Shown piece after piece: positions 1-5,373 of a DNA stretch of 5,373 bases (the first letter of the stretch is position 1; each line of letters starts with the position of its first letter). Source of the DNA: Deltaproteobacteria bacterium. GTDB taxonomy: Bacteria > Desulfobacterota > Binatia > Binatales > Binataceae. Under the pieces are notes generated by a model that was not told the origin of the DNA, made no database searches, and saw nothing but the letters and a program-made list of their open reading frames with translations. The DNA lies in assembly GCA_027403435.1 (NCBI GenBank), contig DAHZDR010000472.1, positions 1-5,373 of the forward strand, read 5' to 3'. The position numbers and the translations under genes are program-made.

Positions 1-447
1 GGCGAGCATCTGGTGCTGGTGATGGGCGAAATCAACCCGGATCGGCCGGTGCTCGTGCGCGCCCATCGCGAATATCTCCCCGGCGACGTCTTCGGCTACG
101 TCAAGCGCAACACCCGCGCGTTGCTGCAGGCCGCGATGGAGCATATCGCGCGGGCGGGCGTGGGCGTGATTCTTTATCTCAAGCGCGAATCCGACGCGAT
201 CGCCGGCGATATCGACAGCAATGGATCGCGCCGGAGCATCCGGCGCGCCACCACCCGGCTCAGCGCACCCGAGGCCGATTTTCGCGACTCCGGCGTCGGC
301 GCGCAGATTCTGCGCGAAGTCGGCGTGCGCAAGATGGTGCTGCTGACCGACAAGCCGCCGCGACTCGCCAATTTGCCCGGCTACGGTCTGGAAATCGTCG
401 ATAGCGCGCCGCTTTCGATCGAAGGCCAGGCGCCGCTCGACGGCTAA
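1..447 (+). CDS. RibBA-like/RibBX protein, C-terminal part with degenerate GTP cyclohydrolase II domain (5'-truncated)
   Basis: The frame is open from base 1, so this is the last 148 residues of a longer protein whose start lies outside the window. The fold signature is that of GTP cyclohydrolase II (RibA). It includes a GEHLVLVMGEI strand, H-x-E-x-L-x-G-D (residues 22-29), DSGVGAQILREVGVRK (about 96-111) and LLTDKPPRL (about 114-122), ending in GYGLEIVDSAPL. A gap-free alignment from memory to E. coli RibA puts Tyr25, Arg36 and Thr38 at the zinc ligands Cys54, Cys65 and Cys67. The QEGR substrate motif reads RESD. The arginine matching E. coli Arg128 is kept (Arg95 in ADFRD). Cyclohydrolase activity is therefore unlikely. 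The usual family layout has an N-terminal dihydroxybutanone-phosphate synthase (RibB) domain, which would make this a RibBX-type hybrid, but that half is not visible here. The family role is riboflavin synthesis in the cytoplasm. Confidence 0.85.
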   Translation, partial: GEHLVLVMGEINPDRPVLVRAHREYLPGDVFGYVKRNTRALLQAAMEHIARAGVGVILYLKRESDAIAGDIDSNGSRRSIRRATTRLSAPEADFRDSGVGAQILREVGVRKMVLLTDKPPRLANLPGYGLEIVDSAPLSIEGQAPLDG

Positions 448-463
448 GATTCGGACCCGCTCG

Positions 464-468
464 AGGAG
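464..468 (+). promoter_or_regulatory. Shine-Dalgarno pointing to an ACG start at 476
   Basis: AGGAG lies 7 nt before an in-frame ACG codon at 476. No ATG, GTG or TTG exists in this frame between the previous gene's stop and 596. The position argues that translation of the dsbD-like gene starts at ACG, or that the codon is ATG in the true genome. The competing site is GGAG at 593-596, 5 nt before GTG at 602. Confidence 0.5.
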
Positions 469-475
469 TCACGCC

Positions 476-1981
476 ACGCCGCAGCTTCGCTCGCGTCCCG
501 CGCCCGCCGCCGTCCCGCCGCCGTCCGCTTCAGCGCGGCGCCGGCGGGTCTCCGTATGCGCCGCCGTCATACTGACGCTGGCCACATGGTGTGGAGTGGG
601 CGTGCGTGAAACGGCGGTCGCGGCCGGTGGTCGGGTGCCGGCGGCGGCGACGACCTTCGACCGCGCCGGCGCGGCGGTGGCGTCCGACGCGGGAACGGCT
701 GGAACCGTTGGGCGCCTCGCGGGACGTTCGGGGACAATTCGGGGCGCCACGGGCGTGTCCGGGACGCCGGACGCGTCGGGCAATTTCGTCGCCAGCATTT
801 TCGTACGCCACGGCTATCTTTTCGGATTCCTGATGGTCCTGCTCGGCGGCCTCGCGCTCAATCTCACGCCCTGCGTCTATCCGCTGATCGGCGTGACCGT
901 CGCCTACTTCGGCAACGAGGCGGGCGGGCCGCGCAAGGTCGTGATTCTGGCGTTGCTCTACGTGCTCGGAATCGCGCTGACGTTCTCCGGAGTGGGCGTT
1001 GCCGTCGCGCTTTCGGGCGGCCTGTTCGGCGCCGCGATGCAAAATCCGTGGGTGCTCGCGACGATTTCGGCGATGCTGCTGGCGCTCGCCGGCGCCAGCT
1101 TCGGACTCTATACGCTACAGCCGCCGCGATGGCTCATGAATCGCGCGGGTGTGGCCCGGCCCGGCTACGCCGGCGCGCTCCTGATGGGTCTTGGGATGGG
1201 CGTCGTCGCCGCGCCCTGTATCGGCCCGATTGTGCTGGGCCTGCTCCTGATGGTCCAGCGGAGCGGCAGTGCGTTATTTGGCTTTGTGCTGTTTTTTACG
1301 CTCGCGATTGGTCTTGGCTTACCTTACGTTGGCCTCGCGCTGGCGGCGGGGAGTATCCGCCGGCTGCCGCGCTCGGGCGCATGGCTCGGCTGGATCGAGC
1401 AGCTCTTCGGCTTCGTGCTGGTCGGCCTTGCGCTCTACTTTCTCGATCCGGTTGTGCCCGGCGGGATTATTTCGCGCGGCTTGCCGTTTTATGCCGCCGC
1501 GGTCGGAATTTTCCTCGGCTTTTTCAGCCCGGCAGGCCGCACCTGGCGTCCGTTCATGGCGATTCGCGTGATAATCGGGACGACGGCCGCCGTGGCGCTA
1601 CTGCTGATGCTCTTTAATTTGCGCGCCGGACCGGCGCCGCGGCTGAACTTTGCGCCGTTCGACCAGGCGCGGCTGGCGGCGGCGCGCGTCGCGGGCAAGC
1701 CGGTCGTGGTCGATTTCAGCGCCGACTGGTGCGTGCCGTGCCGCGAGATGGAGCATACGACGTTCGTTGACCCTGCCGTGATTCGGGCCGCCTCAGGGTT
1801 TGTGCTGATGCGCGCGAATCTGACCGCCAGCGACCCGCGCAACGCCGCGTTAATGAAGCAATTCAGGGTCGAAGGCGTGCCGACGACGCTGTTTTTCGAC
1901 GCGGCCGGCCAGGTGCGCGAGCGGCGGGTCGGTTACGTCGGGCCGGCCGAATTTCTGAGGTATCTGCACGAAGCCGGCTAA
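476..1981 (+). CDS. DsbD-like thiol:disulfide interchange protein (membrane domain plus periplasmic thioredoxin domain)
   Basis: The protein passes reducing power from the cytoplasm to periplasmic thiol proteins. Numbered from the ACG at 476 (501 aa), residues 21-24 are RRRR followed by a hydrophobic stretch to about 39, which is a signal peptide or anchor. A Gly/Ala/Thr-rich linker runs to about 110. About eight membrane helices follow (roughly 115-140, 153-175, 192-213, 231-259, 267-291, 302-323, 337-353, 361-381). The two membrane cysteines of the family are in LTPCVYPLIG (Cys133) and AAPCIGPIV (Cys248). The C-terminal thioredoxin domain has DFSADWCVPCREME (Cys419/Cys422) and the cis-proline loop GVPTT (Pro469), very like E. 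coli DsbD gamma. The N-terminal alpha domain of classical DsbD is absent. Conventional starts are GTG 596 (461 aa) and GTG 602 (459 aa), but both discard the signal peptide. The gene begins 28 nt after the riboflavin gene. The partner is unknown; cytochrome c maturation or DsbC-like reduction would fit the family. Confidence 0.9.
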   Translation, partial: TPQLRSRPAPAAVPPPSASARRRRVSVCAAVILTLATWCGVGVRETAVAAGGRVPAAATTFDRAGAAVASDAGTAGTVGRLAGRSGTIRGATGVSGTPDASGNFVASIFVRHGYLFGFLMVLLGGLALNLTPCVYPLIGVTVAYFGNEAGGPRKVVILALLYVLGIALTFSGVGVAVALSGGLFGAAMQNPWVLATISAMLLALAGASFGLYTLQPPRWLMNRAGVARPGYAGALLMGLGMGVVAAPCIGPIVLGLLLMVQRSGSALFGFVLFFTLAIGLGLPYVGLALAAGSIRRLPRSGAWLGWIEQLFGFVLVGLALYFLDPVVPGGIISRGLPFYAAAVGIFLGFFSPAGRTWRPFMAIRVIIGTTAAVALLLMLFNLRAGPAPRLNFAPFDQARLAAARVAGKPVVVDFSADWCVPCREMEHTTFVDPAVIRAASGFVLMRANLTASDPRNAALMKQFRVEGVPTTLFFDAAGQVRERRVGYVGPAEFLRYLHEAG

Positions 1982-2074
1982 GCGCGGGTCGGATGTGTCA
2001 GCGGCGCCCAGGGACGCGCCGGCGGAGAGCGACTTGACGGTCCCGGGCGGCTACTGGACGGCCTCGATTTTCGC

Positions 2075-2120
2075 AAAATGCCAAGCGCGGAAGAGCTGTT
2101 TCGGTTAAGCTTGGTATTTT
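2075..2120 (+). terminator. Stem-loop with U-rich 3' arm, probable terminator of the dsbD-like gene
   Basis: AAAATGCCAAGC (2075-2086) and GCTTGGTATTTT (2109-2120) are inverted repeats of 12 bp with one G-U pair. Inside the 22-nt loop, CGGAA (2088-2092) can pair with TTTCG (2099-2103), extending the hairpin. The outer A-U pairs mean that the RNA ends in AUUUU after a GC-containing stem, as in an intrinsic terminator, and the A-run on the other side makes it potentially bidirectional. It lies about 95 nt after the dsbD-like stop. The long loop makes the call uncertain, and a protein-binding palindrome is the alternative. Confidence 0.5.
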
Positions 2121-2236
2121 CAAATAACGTTTTGTATAGACTCGTCGAATCCTCATGGCGAAGCCGCTTTAATGGCGGTCTATAATTGCGATTTAGGCAT
2201 AAATTTTCGGCGGATTTGAATGCTTCGAAGGATTAT

Positions 2237-2266
2237 TTGAGATACTGTTTTAAAAAATTTTATAAA
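2237..2266 (+). promoter_or_regulatory. Candidate sigma-70 promoter P1 for gyrB
   Basis: TTGAGA (2237-2242, 5/6 match to the -35 consensus) is followed after 18 nt by TATAAA (2261-2266, 5/6 match to the -10). Flanking DNA is strongly AT-rich. The predicted transcript start is near 2273, giving a leader of about 87 nt before gyrB. Confidence 0.5.
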
Positions 2267-2279
2267 TTCGGCTGAGTGC

Positions 2280-2308
2280 TTTACTATCCAGTCAATCCGG
2301 GGTATATT
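2280..2308 (+). promoter_or_regulatory. Candidate second promoter P2 for gyrB
   Basis: TTTACT (2280-2285, 4/6) is followed after 17 nt by TATATT (2303-2308, 5/6). The predicted transcript start is near 2315, about 45 nt before the gyrB ATG. It is weaker than the upstream candidate but well placed, so the two could act as tandem promoters. Confidence 0.35.
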
Positions 2309-2359
2309 TTTAGATCGGATGGGGTTGTTGGGGGCGGCTACCAGTTTCGATCTTTAATC

Positions 2360-4777
2360 ATGGCAAACAAAGAATCTTCTGACGGTTACGGCGCTGAATC
2401 GATCCGCGTGCTTGAGGGCCTCGAAGCGGTCCGCAAGCGTCCCGGGATGTACATTGGCGACACCGCCGAGCGCGGGCTGCATCATCTTGTCTCGGAAATT
2501 GTCGATAACTCGGTTGACGAAGCGCTGGCCGGTCATTGCACGGAAATCAACGTTGTTATCTTGGGCGACGATCGGATTTCGGTCGAGGACAATGGCCGCG
2601 GCATTCCCGTCGGACCGCATCCGACGGAAAAACGCGACACGCTCGAGGTGGTCCATACGGTGCTGCATGCGGGCGGCAAATTCGATCGCGGCGCCTACAA
2701 GGTTTCGGGCGGATTGCATGGCGTCGGCGCGTCGGTGGTGAACGCGCTCAGTGAGGAGTTCGAAGTCGAGGTCCGGCGCGGCGGCCGAATCTGGTTCCAG
2801 CGTTACGAACGGGGCGCGCCGCGGACGCCGGTCGAAGATCGCGGCGCGACCAAAACTATCGGCACGCGCACGACGTTTTCGCCCGATTCGCAAATCTTCA
2901 AGGAGGTGAAATTCAAGTACGACCTGATCGCGCGCTATCTGCGTGAGATGGCCTATTTGAACGCCGGCCTTAAAATCACGCTGGCCGACGAACGTATCGG
3001 CAAGCGCGAGGAGTTCCATTACGAGGGCGGAATCGGGGAGTTCGTCGCTTCGCTCGGCAAATCCAACGAAACGCTGCACGAGGTGATTTTCTTCAAGGGC
3101 ATGCGCGAGGGAATCGACGTTGAGGTCGCGCTGTTATGGACCGACGCCATCCATGAGACGATTTTCACCTACGCCAACAATATCCATACGGTCGAAGGCG
3201 GGACCCATCTGTCGGGCCTCAGGTCGGCGCTGACCCGCACGCTCAACAGCTACGCGCAGAAGAACAATCTGTTCGCGAAGAACAAGGAGATGCGGCTTGA
3301 GGGCGAGGACACCCGCGAAGGGCTGATCGGCATCGTCAGCGTCAAGATTCCCGAGCCGCAATTCGAAGGCCAGACGAAGACCAAGCTCGGTAATTCCGAG
3401 GTCGAGGGCGTGGTGGTGACGCTGGTCAACGAGAAGCTCGGCGAGTTTTTCGAGAAGACGCCGGCCGTGGCCAAGCGGATCGTCGGCCGCGTGATCGAGG
3501 CCGCCACCGCGCGCGAAGCCGCGCGCAAGGCCAAGGAGCTGGTGCGGCGCAAGGGCGCGCTCGATTCGGGCTCGCTGCCCGGCAAGCTGGCGGATTGCCA
3601 GGAGCGCGATCCGGCGCGCAGCGAGCTGTTTTTGGTCGAGGGCCAATCGGCGGGCGGTACCGCCAAGGAGGGCCGCGATCGCAAGATTCAGGCGATTCTG
3701 CCGCTGCGCGGCAAAATCCTCAACGTCGAGCGCGCGCGGATCGACAAGATGCTCTCGTCAACCGAATTGCGCACGCTGATTACGGCGCTCGGGATGGGCG
3801 TGGGCGACGAAAAGGACCTCGCCCGGCTGCGTTATCACAAAATCGTGATCATGACCGACGCGGATGTGGACGGCTCGCATATCCGCACGTTGCTGCTCAC
3901 CTTTTTCTTCCGCCAGTTCATCGAGATTATCGAAAACGGCTATCTTTACGTGGCGCAGCCGCCGCTGTTCCGCGCCAAGAAGGGCAAGACCGAACGTTAT
4001 CTGAAAGACGAGGCCGCGCTCGAGGATTATCTGACCGATCTCGGCGTCGAAGCGGTCGCGTTGGAGACGGGAGCCGGCAAGGAAGCGCGCGAATACAAGG
4101 GCGCCACGCTCAAGACGCTGGTGCGCAAGGCGCTCCATCACGACCGCATGTTCGAGGCGCTGGAGCGCCGCTCGAAAGAGCGGGCGGTGATCGCGGCGCT
4201 GGCGCGGGCGGCCGCCGATCGCGCCGCGACCGACGCCAGCTTCGACTCCGAGCCGGCGGCGGCCGCGATGGCCGAGGCGATCCGCAAGGCGCACGGCGGC
4301 GCGAATCTGGCGGCGAAAATCGAGCCGGACGGCGCGGCGCGCTGGCGCGCCGTCTTTGCGCATAGCAATAACGGCCGCACGCCGCCGACCGTGATCGATC
4401 TGGCGACCTTTCATAGCGGCGAGTTGCGCGAAATCCGCCGGCTCGCGGCCGATCTCGAGAGCGTCGGCCGGCCGTACACGCTCGTCGCCGGCGCCGAACG
4501 GCGCACGATCGAGGCGCTCAAGGACGCCGCCGACGCGGTGCTCGCGGCCGGGCAGAAGGGCGTCGAGATTTCGCGCTACAAAGGCCTCGGCGAAATGAAC
4601 GCGGAGCAGCTTTGGCAAACGACCATGGATCCGGAGCGGCGCGCGATGCTCAAGGTGCGGATTTCCTCGATGGAGGAGGCGGAGGAGGTGTTCGCCCGGC
4701 TGATGGGCGATCAGGTCGAGCCGCGCCGCCAGTTTATCGAGGAAAACGCGCTCAATGTCCGCAACCTCGATATCTGA
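2360..4777 (+). CDS. gyrB: DNA gyrase subunit B
   Basis: This is the ATPase subunit of DNA gyrase, which with GyrA (starting at 5300) introduces negative supercoils. Its length is 805 aa, against 804 in E. coli. The N-terminal GHKL ATPase domain shows Glu46 (general base) and Asn50 in HHLVSEIVDN, EDNGRGIP (Asp77, Arg80), GGKFD (Lys107), the glycine loop SGGLHGVGAS (116-125), Arg140 (novobiocin position, conserved) and Thr169. The transducer domain carries the QTK loop (338-340). The TOPRIM domain has Glu427 and DADVD (Asp500, Asp502, Asp504). The usual EGDSAGG reads EGQSAGG (427-433). Residues of about 560-728 form the Gram-negative-type insertion, here Ala/Arg-rich, followed by the conserved RYKGLGEMN (739-747) and the end EPRRQFIEENAL. 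The ATG at 2360 is chosen because the family sequence begins just after it. An in-frame GTG at 2276 adds 28 unlike residues and overlaps the P2 promoter. No Shine-Dalgarno is visible. The insertion and the adjacent gyrA argue against ParE. Confidence 0.98.
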   Translation: MANKESSDGYGAESIRVLEGLEAVRKRPGMYIGDTAERGLHHLVSEIVDNSVDEALAGHCTEINVVILGDDRISVEDNGRGIPVGPHPTEKRDTLEVVHTVLHAGGKFDRGAYKVSGGLHGVGASVVNALSEEFEVEVRRGGRIWFQRYERGAPRTPVEDRGATKTIGTRTTFSPDSQIFKEVKFKYDLIARYLREMAYLNAGLKITLADERIGKREEFHYEGGIGEFVASLGKSNETLHEVIFFKGMREGIDVEVALLWTDAIHETIFTYANNIHTVEGGTHLSGLRSALTRTLNSYAQKNNLFAKNKEMRLEGEDTREGLIGIVSVKIPEPQFEGQTKTKLGNSEVEGVVVTLVNEKLGEFFEKTPAVAKRIVGRVIEAATAREAARKAKELVRRKGALDSGSLPGKLADCQERDPARSELFLVEGQSAGGTAKEGRDRKIQAILPLRGKILNVERARIDKMLSSTELRTLITALGMGVGDEKDLARLRYHKIVIMTDADVDGSHIRTLLLTFFFRQFIEIIENGYLYVAQPPLFRAKKGKTERYLKDEAALEDYLTDLGVEAVALETGAGKEAREYKGATLKTLVRKALHHDRMFEALERRSKERAVIAALARAAADRAATDASFDSEPAAAAMAEAIRKAHGGANLAAKIEPDGAARWRAVFAHSNNGRTPPTVIDLATFHSGELREIRRLAADLESVGRPYTLVAGAERRTIEALKDAADAVLAAGQKGVEISRYKGLGEMNAEQLWQTTMDPERRAMLKVRISSMEEAEEVFARLMGDQVEPRRQFIEENALNVRNLDI

Positions 4778-4797
4778 GGGGGCGAAACGCGGCGCGC

Positions 4798-4803
4798 GGA
4801 GGA
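4798..4803 (+). promoter_or_regulatory. Shine-Dalgarno of the small membrane-protein gene
   Basis: GGAGGA lies 10 nt before the ATG at 4814, a strong match at slightly long spacing. It supports that ATG and the reality of the short gene. It contrasts with the gyrase genes on either side, which lack such a site. Confidence 0.6.
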
Positions 4804-4813
4804 TTTTCGCTCC

Positions 4814-5125
4814 ATGGAAAACGACGACGAGGCGACGCGGCTGTTGCGCGAAATCCGCCAGGATTTGGCGAAGCTGACGAAAATCTCCGAGAAGGGCGCG
4901 CGCCGCGCCCGCGATTTCAATCAGCAGATCGAACGCGGCAAGATCGCGCGGCGCGCCGTAATCGGCCTGCTGATCGCGATCGTGATTCTGCTGCTGTTCC
5001 AGATATTGCAGATGATGGGCTACGGTCCGGGCGGCGGCGGCGGGAGCGACGGCGGCAGCGCGCAGACGCTGCAAAAAGTCCAGCGGCGGACGGGCGCCGC
5101 GCCGCTTCCCGCGCTATGGGAATGA
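4814..5125 (+). CDS. Small single-pass membrane protein of unknown function between gyrB and gyrA
   Basis: I do not recognise a family for this 103-aa protein. Residues 1-45 are charged and probably helical, with leucines and isoleucines at 10, 11, 14, 18, 21 and 24, suggesting a short amphipathic or coiled-coil helix. A basic patch (RGKIARR, 41-47) is followed by one hydrophobic helix (about 48-67, rich in Ile/Leu). By the positive-inside rule the N-terminus would be cytoplasmic. After the helix come a Gly-rich linker (71-81) and a short tail ending PLPALWE, which would be outside the inner membrane. It starts 36 nt after gyrB behind a good Shine-Dalgarno, so it is probably co-transcribed with gyrB. 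Its GC-rich codon use matches its neighbours. No catalytic motif is visible. A scaffold or assembly role is possible, but no function can be assigned. Confidence 0.7.
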   Translation: MENDDEATRLLREIRQDLAKLTKISEKGARRARDFNQQIERGKIARRAVIGLLIAIVILLLFQILQMMGYGPGGGGGSDGGSAQTLQKVQRRTGAAPLPALWE

Positions 5126-5133
5126 ACCAAAAA

Positions 5134-5156
5134 CCCCCCGCGCGCCGCGCTCGGGG
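5134..5156 (-). terminator. GC hairpin after the small gene, terminator-like mainly on the minus strand
   Basis: CCCCG (5136-5140) pairs with CGGGG (5152-5156), and GCG (5142-5144) with CGC (5148-5150) inside, around a C-T mismatch and a 3-nt loop. Five A residues precede the stem (5129-5133), so the minus-strand RNA would end in a run of U. The plus strand has no T-run after the stem, so it would be a poor intrinsic terminator for the gyrB transcript. No minus-strand gene is visible downstream to need it. Confidence 0.3.
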
Positions 5157-5264
5157 ATCGATTAAGGGTTGAATTCGCGGCCGAACGGCGCGGCGCGATT
5201 GATCTTCGCCCGCCGCGACGAAGGACAATTTTCGCCAGGCCCCGGCGCGCACGCGGCGGGAACT

Positions 5265-5270
5265 TATACT
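5265..5270 (+). promoter_or_regulatory. Possible -10 element of a gyrA promoter
   Basis: TATACT is a 5/6 match to the -10 consensus in an otherwise GC-rich spacer. It would start a transcript near 5277, about 23 nt before the gyrA ATG. No acceptable -35 is present 16-18 nt upstream, so the promoter would be weak or activator-dependent, or gyrA may rely on read-through from gyrB. Confidence 0.35.
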
Positions 5271-5299
5271 AACTAGCCAGCGCAAACCATTTTCAAATT

Positions 5300-5373
5300 A
5301 TGGCTGAGACTAACGGAAACGAACCGATCCGCAACGAACCGACGCTGCTGAATATCGAAGACGACATGCGCCA
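5300..5373 (+). CDS. gyrA: DNA gyrase subunit A, N-terminal fragment (3'-truncated)
   Basis: Only 24 codons are in the window. After a variable, polar start (MAETNGNEP), the sequence reaches LLNIEDDMR, which matches the conserved opening of GyrA (N-I-E-D/E-E-M/L-x just before the SYLDYAMSVIV block). The position downstream of gyrB, with one small gene between, supports the call. The ATG at 5300 has no Shine-Dalgarno; the leader just before it is AT-rich (CCATTTTCAAATT). ParC could begin similarly, but the gyrB neighbour favours GyrA. GyrA is the DNA-cleaving subunit carrying the catalytic tyrosine, which lies beyond the window. Confidence 0.85.
   Translation, partial: MAETNGNEPIRNEPTLLNIEDDMR

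Larger units (their letters stand above)
1982..2359. other. Intergenic region upstream of gyrB, AT-rich in its second half
   Basis: There is no convincing gene in these 378 bases. The first 90 or so bases are GC-rich like the rest of the window. From about 2105 to 2330 the sequence turns AT-rich, with runs such as TTTTAAAAAATTTTATAAA (2247-2265). The region holds a stem-loop (2075-2120), a perfect TATAAT at 2181-2186 without a good -35, two better promoter candidates (2237-2266 and 2280-2308) and a G-rich tract (2317-2337). The pattern is that of a terminator followed by a promoter region for gyrB. Confidence 0.7.

Noticed and set aside
569..595. Lipoprotein lipobox near LATWC in the N-terminal extension
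   Set aside because: Trp just before the Cys does not fit the lipobox, which needs a small residue there.
556..609. ATG codons at 556 and 586 as starts of the dsbD-like gene
   Set aside because: Both are in another frame that stops at 607-609. Using them would need a frameshift, and that frame encodes no hydrophobic segment, whereas the gene's own frame does.
2034..2062. TTGACG at 2034-2039 as a -35 element
   Set aside because: No -10-like sequence follows at 16-18 nt; that stretch is GC-rich.
2078..2185. A 35-codon open frame (MPSAEELFRL...) in the intergenic region
   Set aside because: It has no ribosome site, its start lies inside the stem-loop arm, and its end coincides with the TATAAT element. 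It reads as chance.
2276..2359. In-frame GTG at 2276 that would extend GyrB by 28 residues
   Set aside because: The extension has no resemblance to GyrB N-termini, overlaps the P2 promoter candidate, and the ATG at 2360 gives the normal family length.
3595..4365. A 256-codon plus-strand frame inside gyrB
   Set aside because: It is a shifted frame of gyrB with an Arg/Gly-rich product and no ribosome site of its own.
2360..4777. ParE (topoisomerase IV subunit B) instead of GyrB
   Set aside because: The large insertion before RYKGLGEMN, the 805-aa length and the GyrA-like start downstream all fit GyrB.
3758..5074. A 438-codon open frame on the minus strand opposite gyrB and the small gene
   Set aside because: It is antisense to the strongly conserved gyrB frame. 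Its Arg/Ala/Leu-rich, family-free product is what GC-rich antisense frames give.
5189..5217. Inverted repeat CGCGGCG/CGCCGCG between the small gene and gyrA
   Set aside because: A 7-bp repeat of only G and C with a 15-nt loop and no T-run is expected by chance at this base composition.

Overview
The window is high-GC bacterial DNA carrying five plus-strand protein genes, two of them cut by the window ends. The organism is very probably a Gram-negative (diderm) bacterium. It has a DsbD-type thiol:disulfide transporter, a GyrB with the large C-terminal insertion typical of Gram-negative gyrases, and a RibBA-like protein whose GTP cyclohydrolase II half has decayed, a variant known mainly from Proteobacteria. 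A soil or sediment deltaproteobacterial-like or Binatota-like lineage would fit, but that placement is a guess and not shown by the sequence.

Layout. (1) Positions 1-447 hold the C-terminal end of a RibBA/RibBX-type riboflavin protein in which all three zinc cysteines of GTP cyclohydrolase II are replaced. (2) Positions 476-1981 hold a DsbD-like membrane protein with a C-terminal thioredoxin domain (CVPC). Its true start probably lies at a non-standard ACG codon behind a good Shine-Dalgarno, because the first conventional in-frame start (GTG at 596) would cut off a clear signal peptide. (3) Positions 1982-2359 are a non-coding region of about 380 bases, much more AT-rich than its surroundings. 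It holds a terminator-like stem-loop and at least two credible sigma-70-type promoters. (4) Positions 2360-4777 hold complete gyrB. (5) Positions 4814-5125 hold an unrecognised 103-residue single-pass membrane protein. (6) Positions 5126-5299 are a short spacer with a GC hairpin and a -10-like element. (7) From 5300 the first 24 codons of gyrA are visible before the window ends.

How the genes relate. gyrB and gyrA encode the two subunits of DNA gyrase, and here only the small membrane-protein gene separates them. Both gyrase genes lack a recognisable Shine-Dalgarno, whereas the small gene and the dsbD-like gene have good ones. The riboflavin gene and the dsbD-like gene are only 28 nt apart and may be co-transcribed, but no functional link is evident.

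I found no mobile element, CRISPR array, tRNA, rRNA or defence system, and nothing that amounts to a new multi-gene system. The points most worth a second look are the hidden N-terminus of the dsbD-like gene, the decayed cyclohydrolase domain, the Asp-to-Gln change in GyrB's catalytic EGDSAGG motif, and the unknown membrane protein between the gyrase genes.
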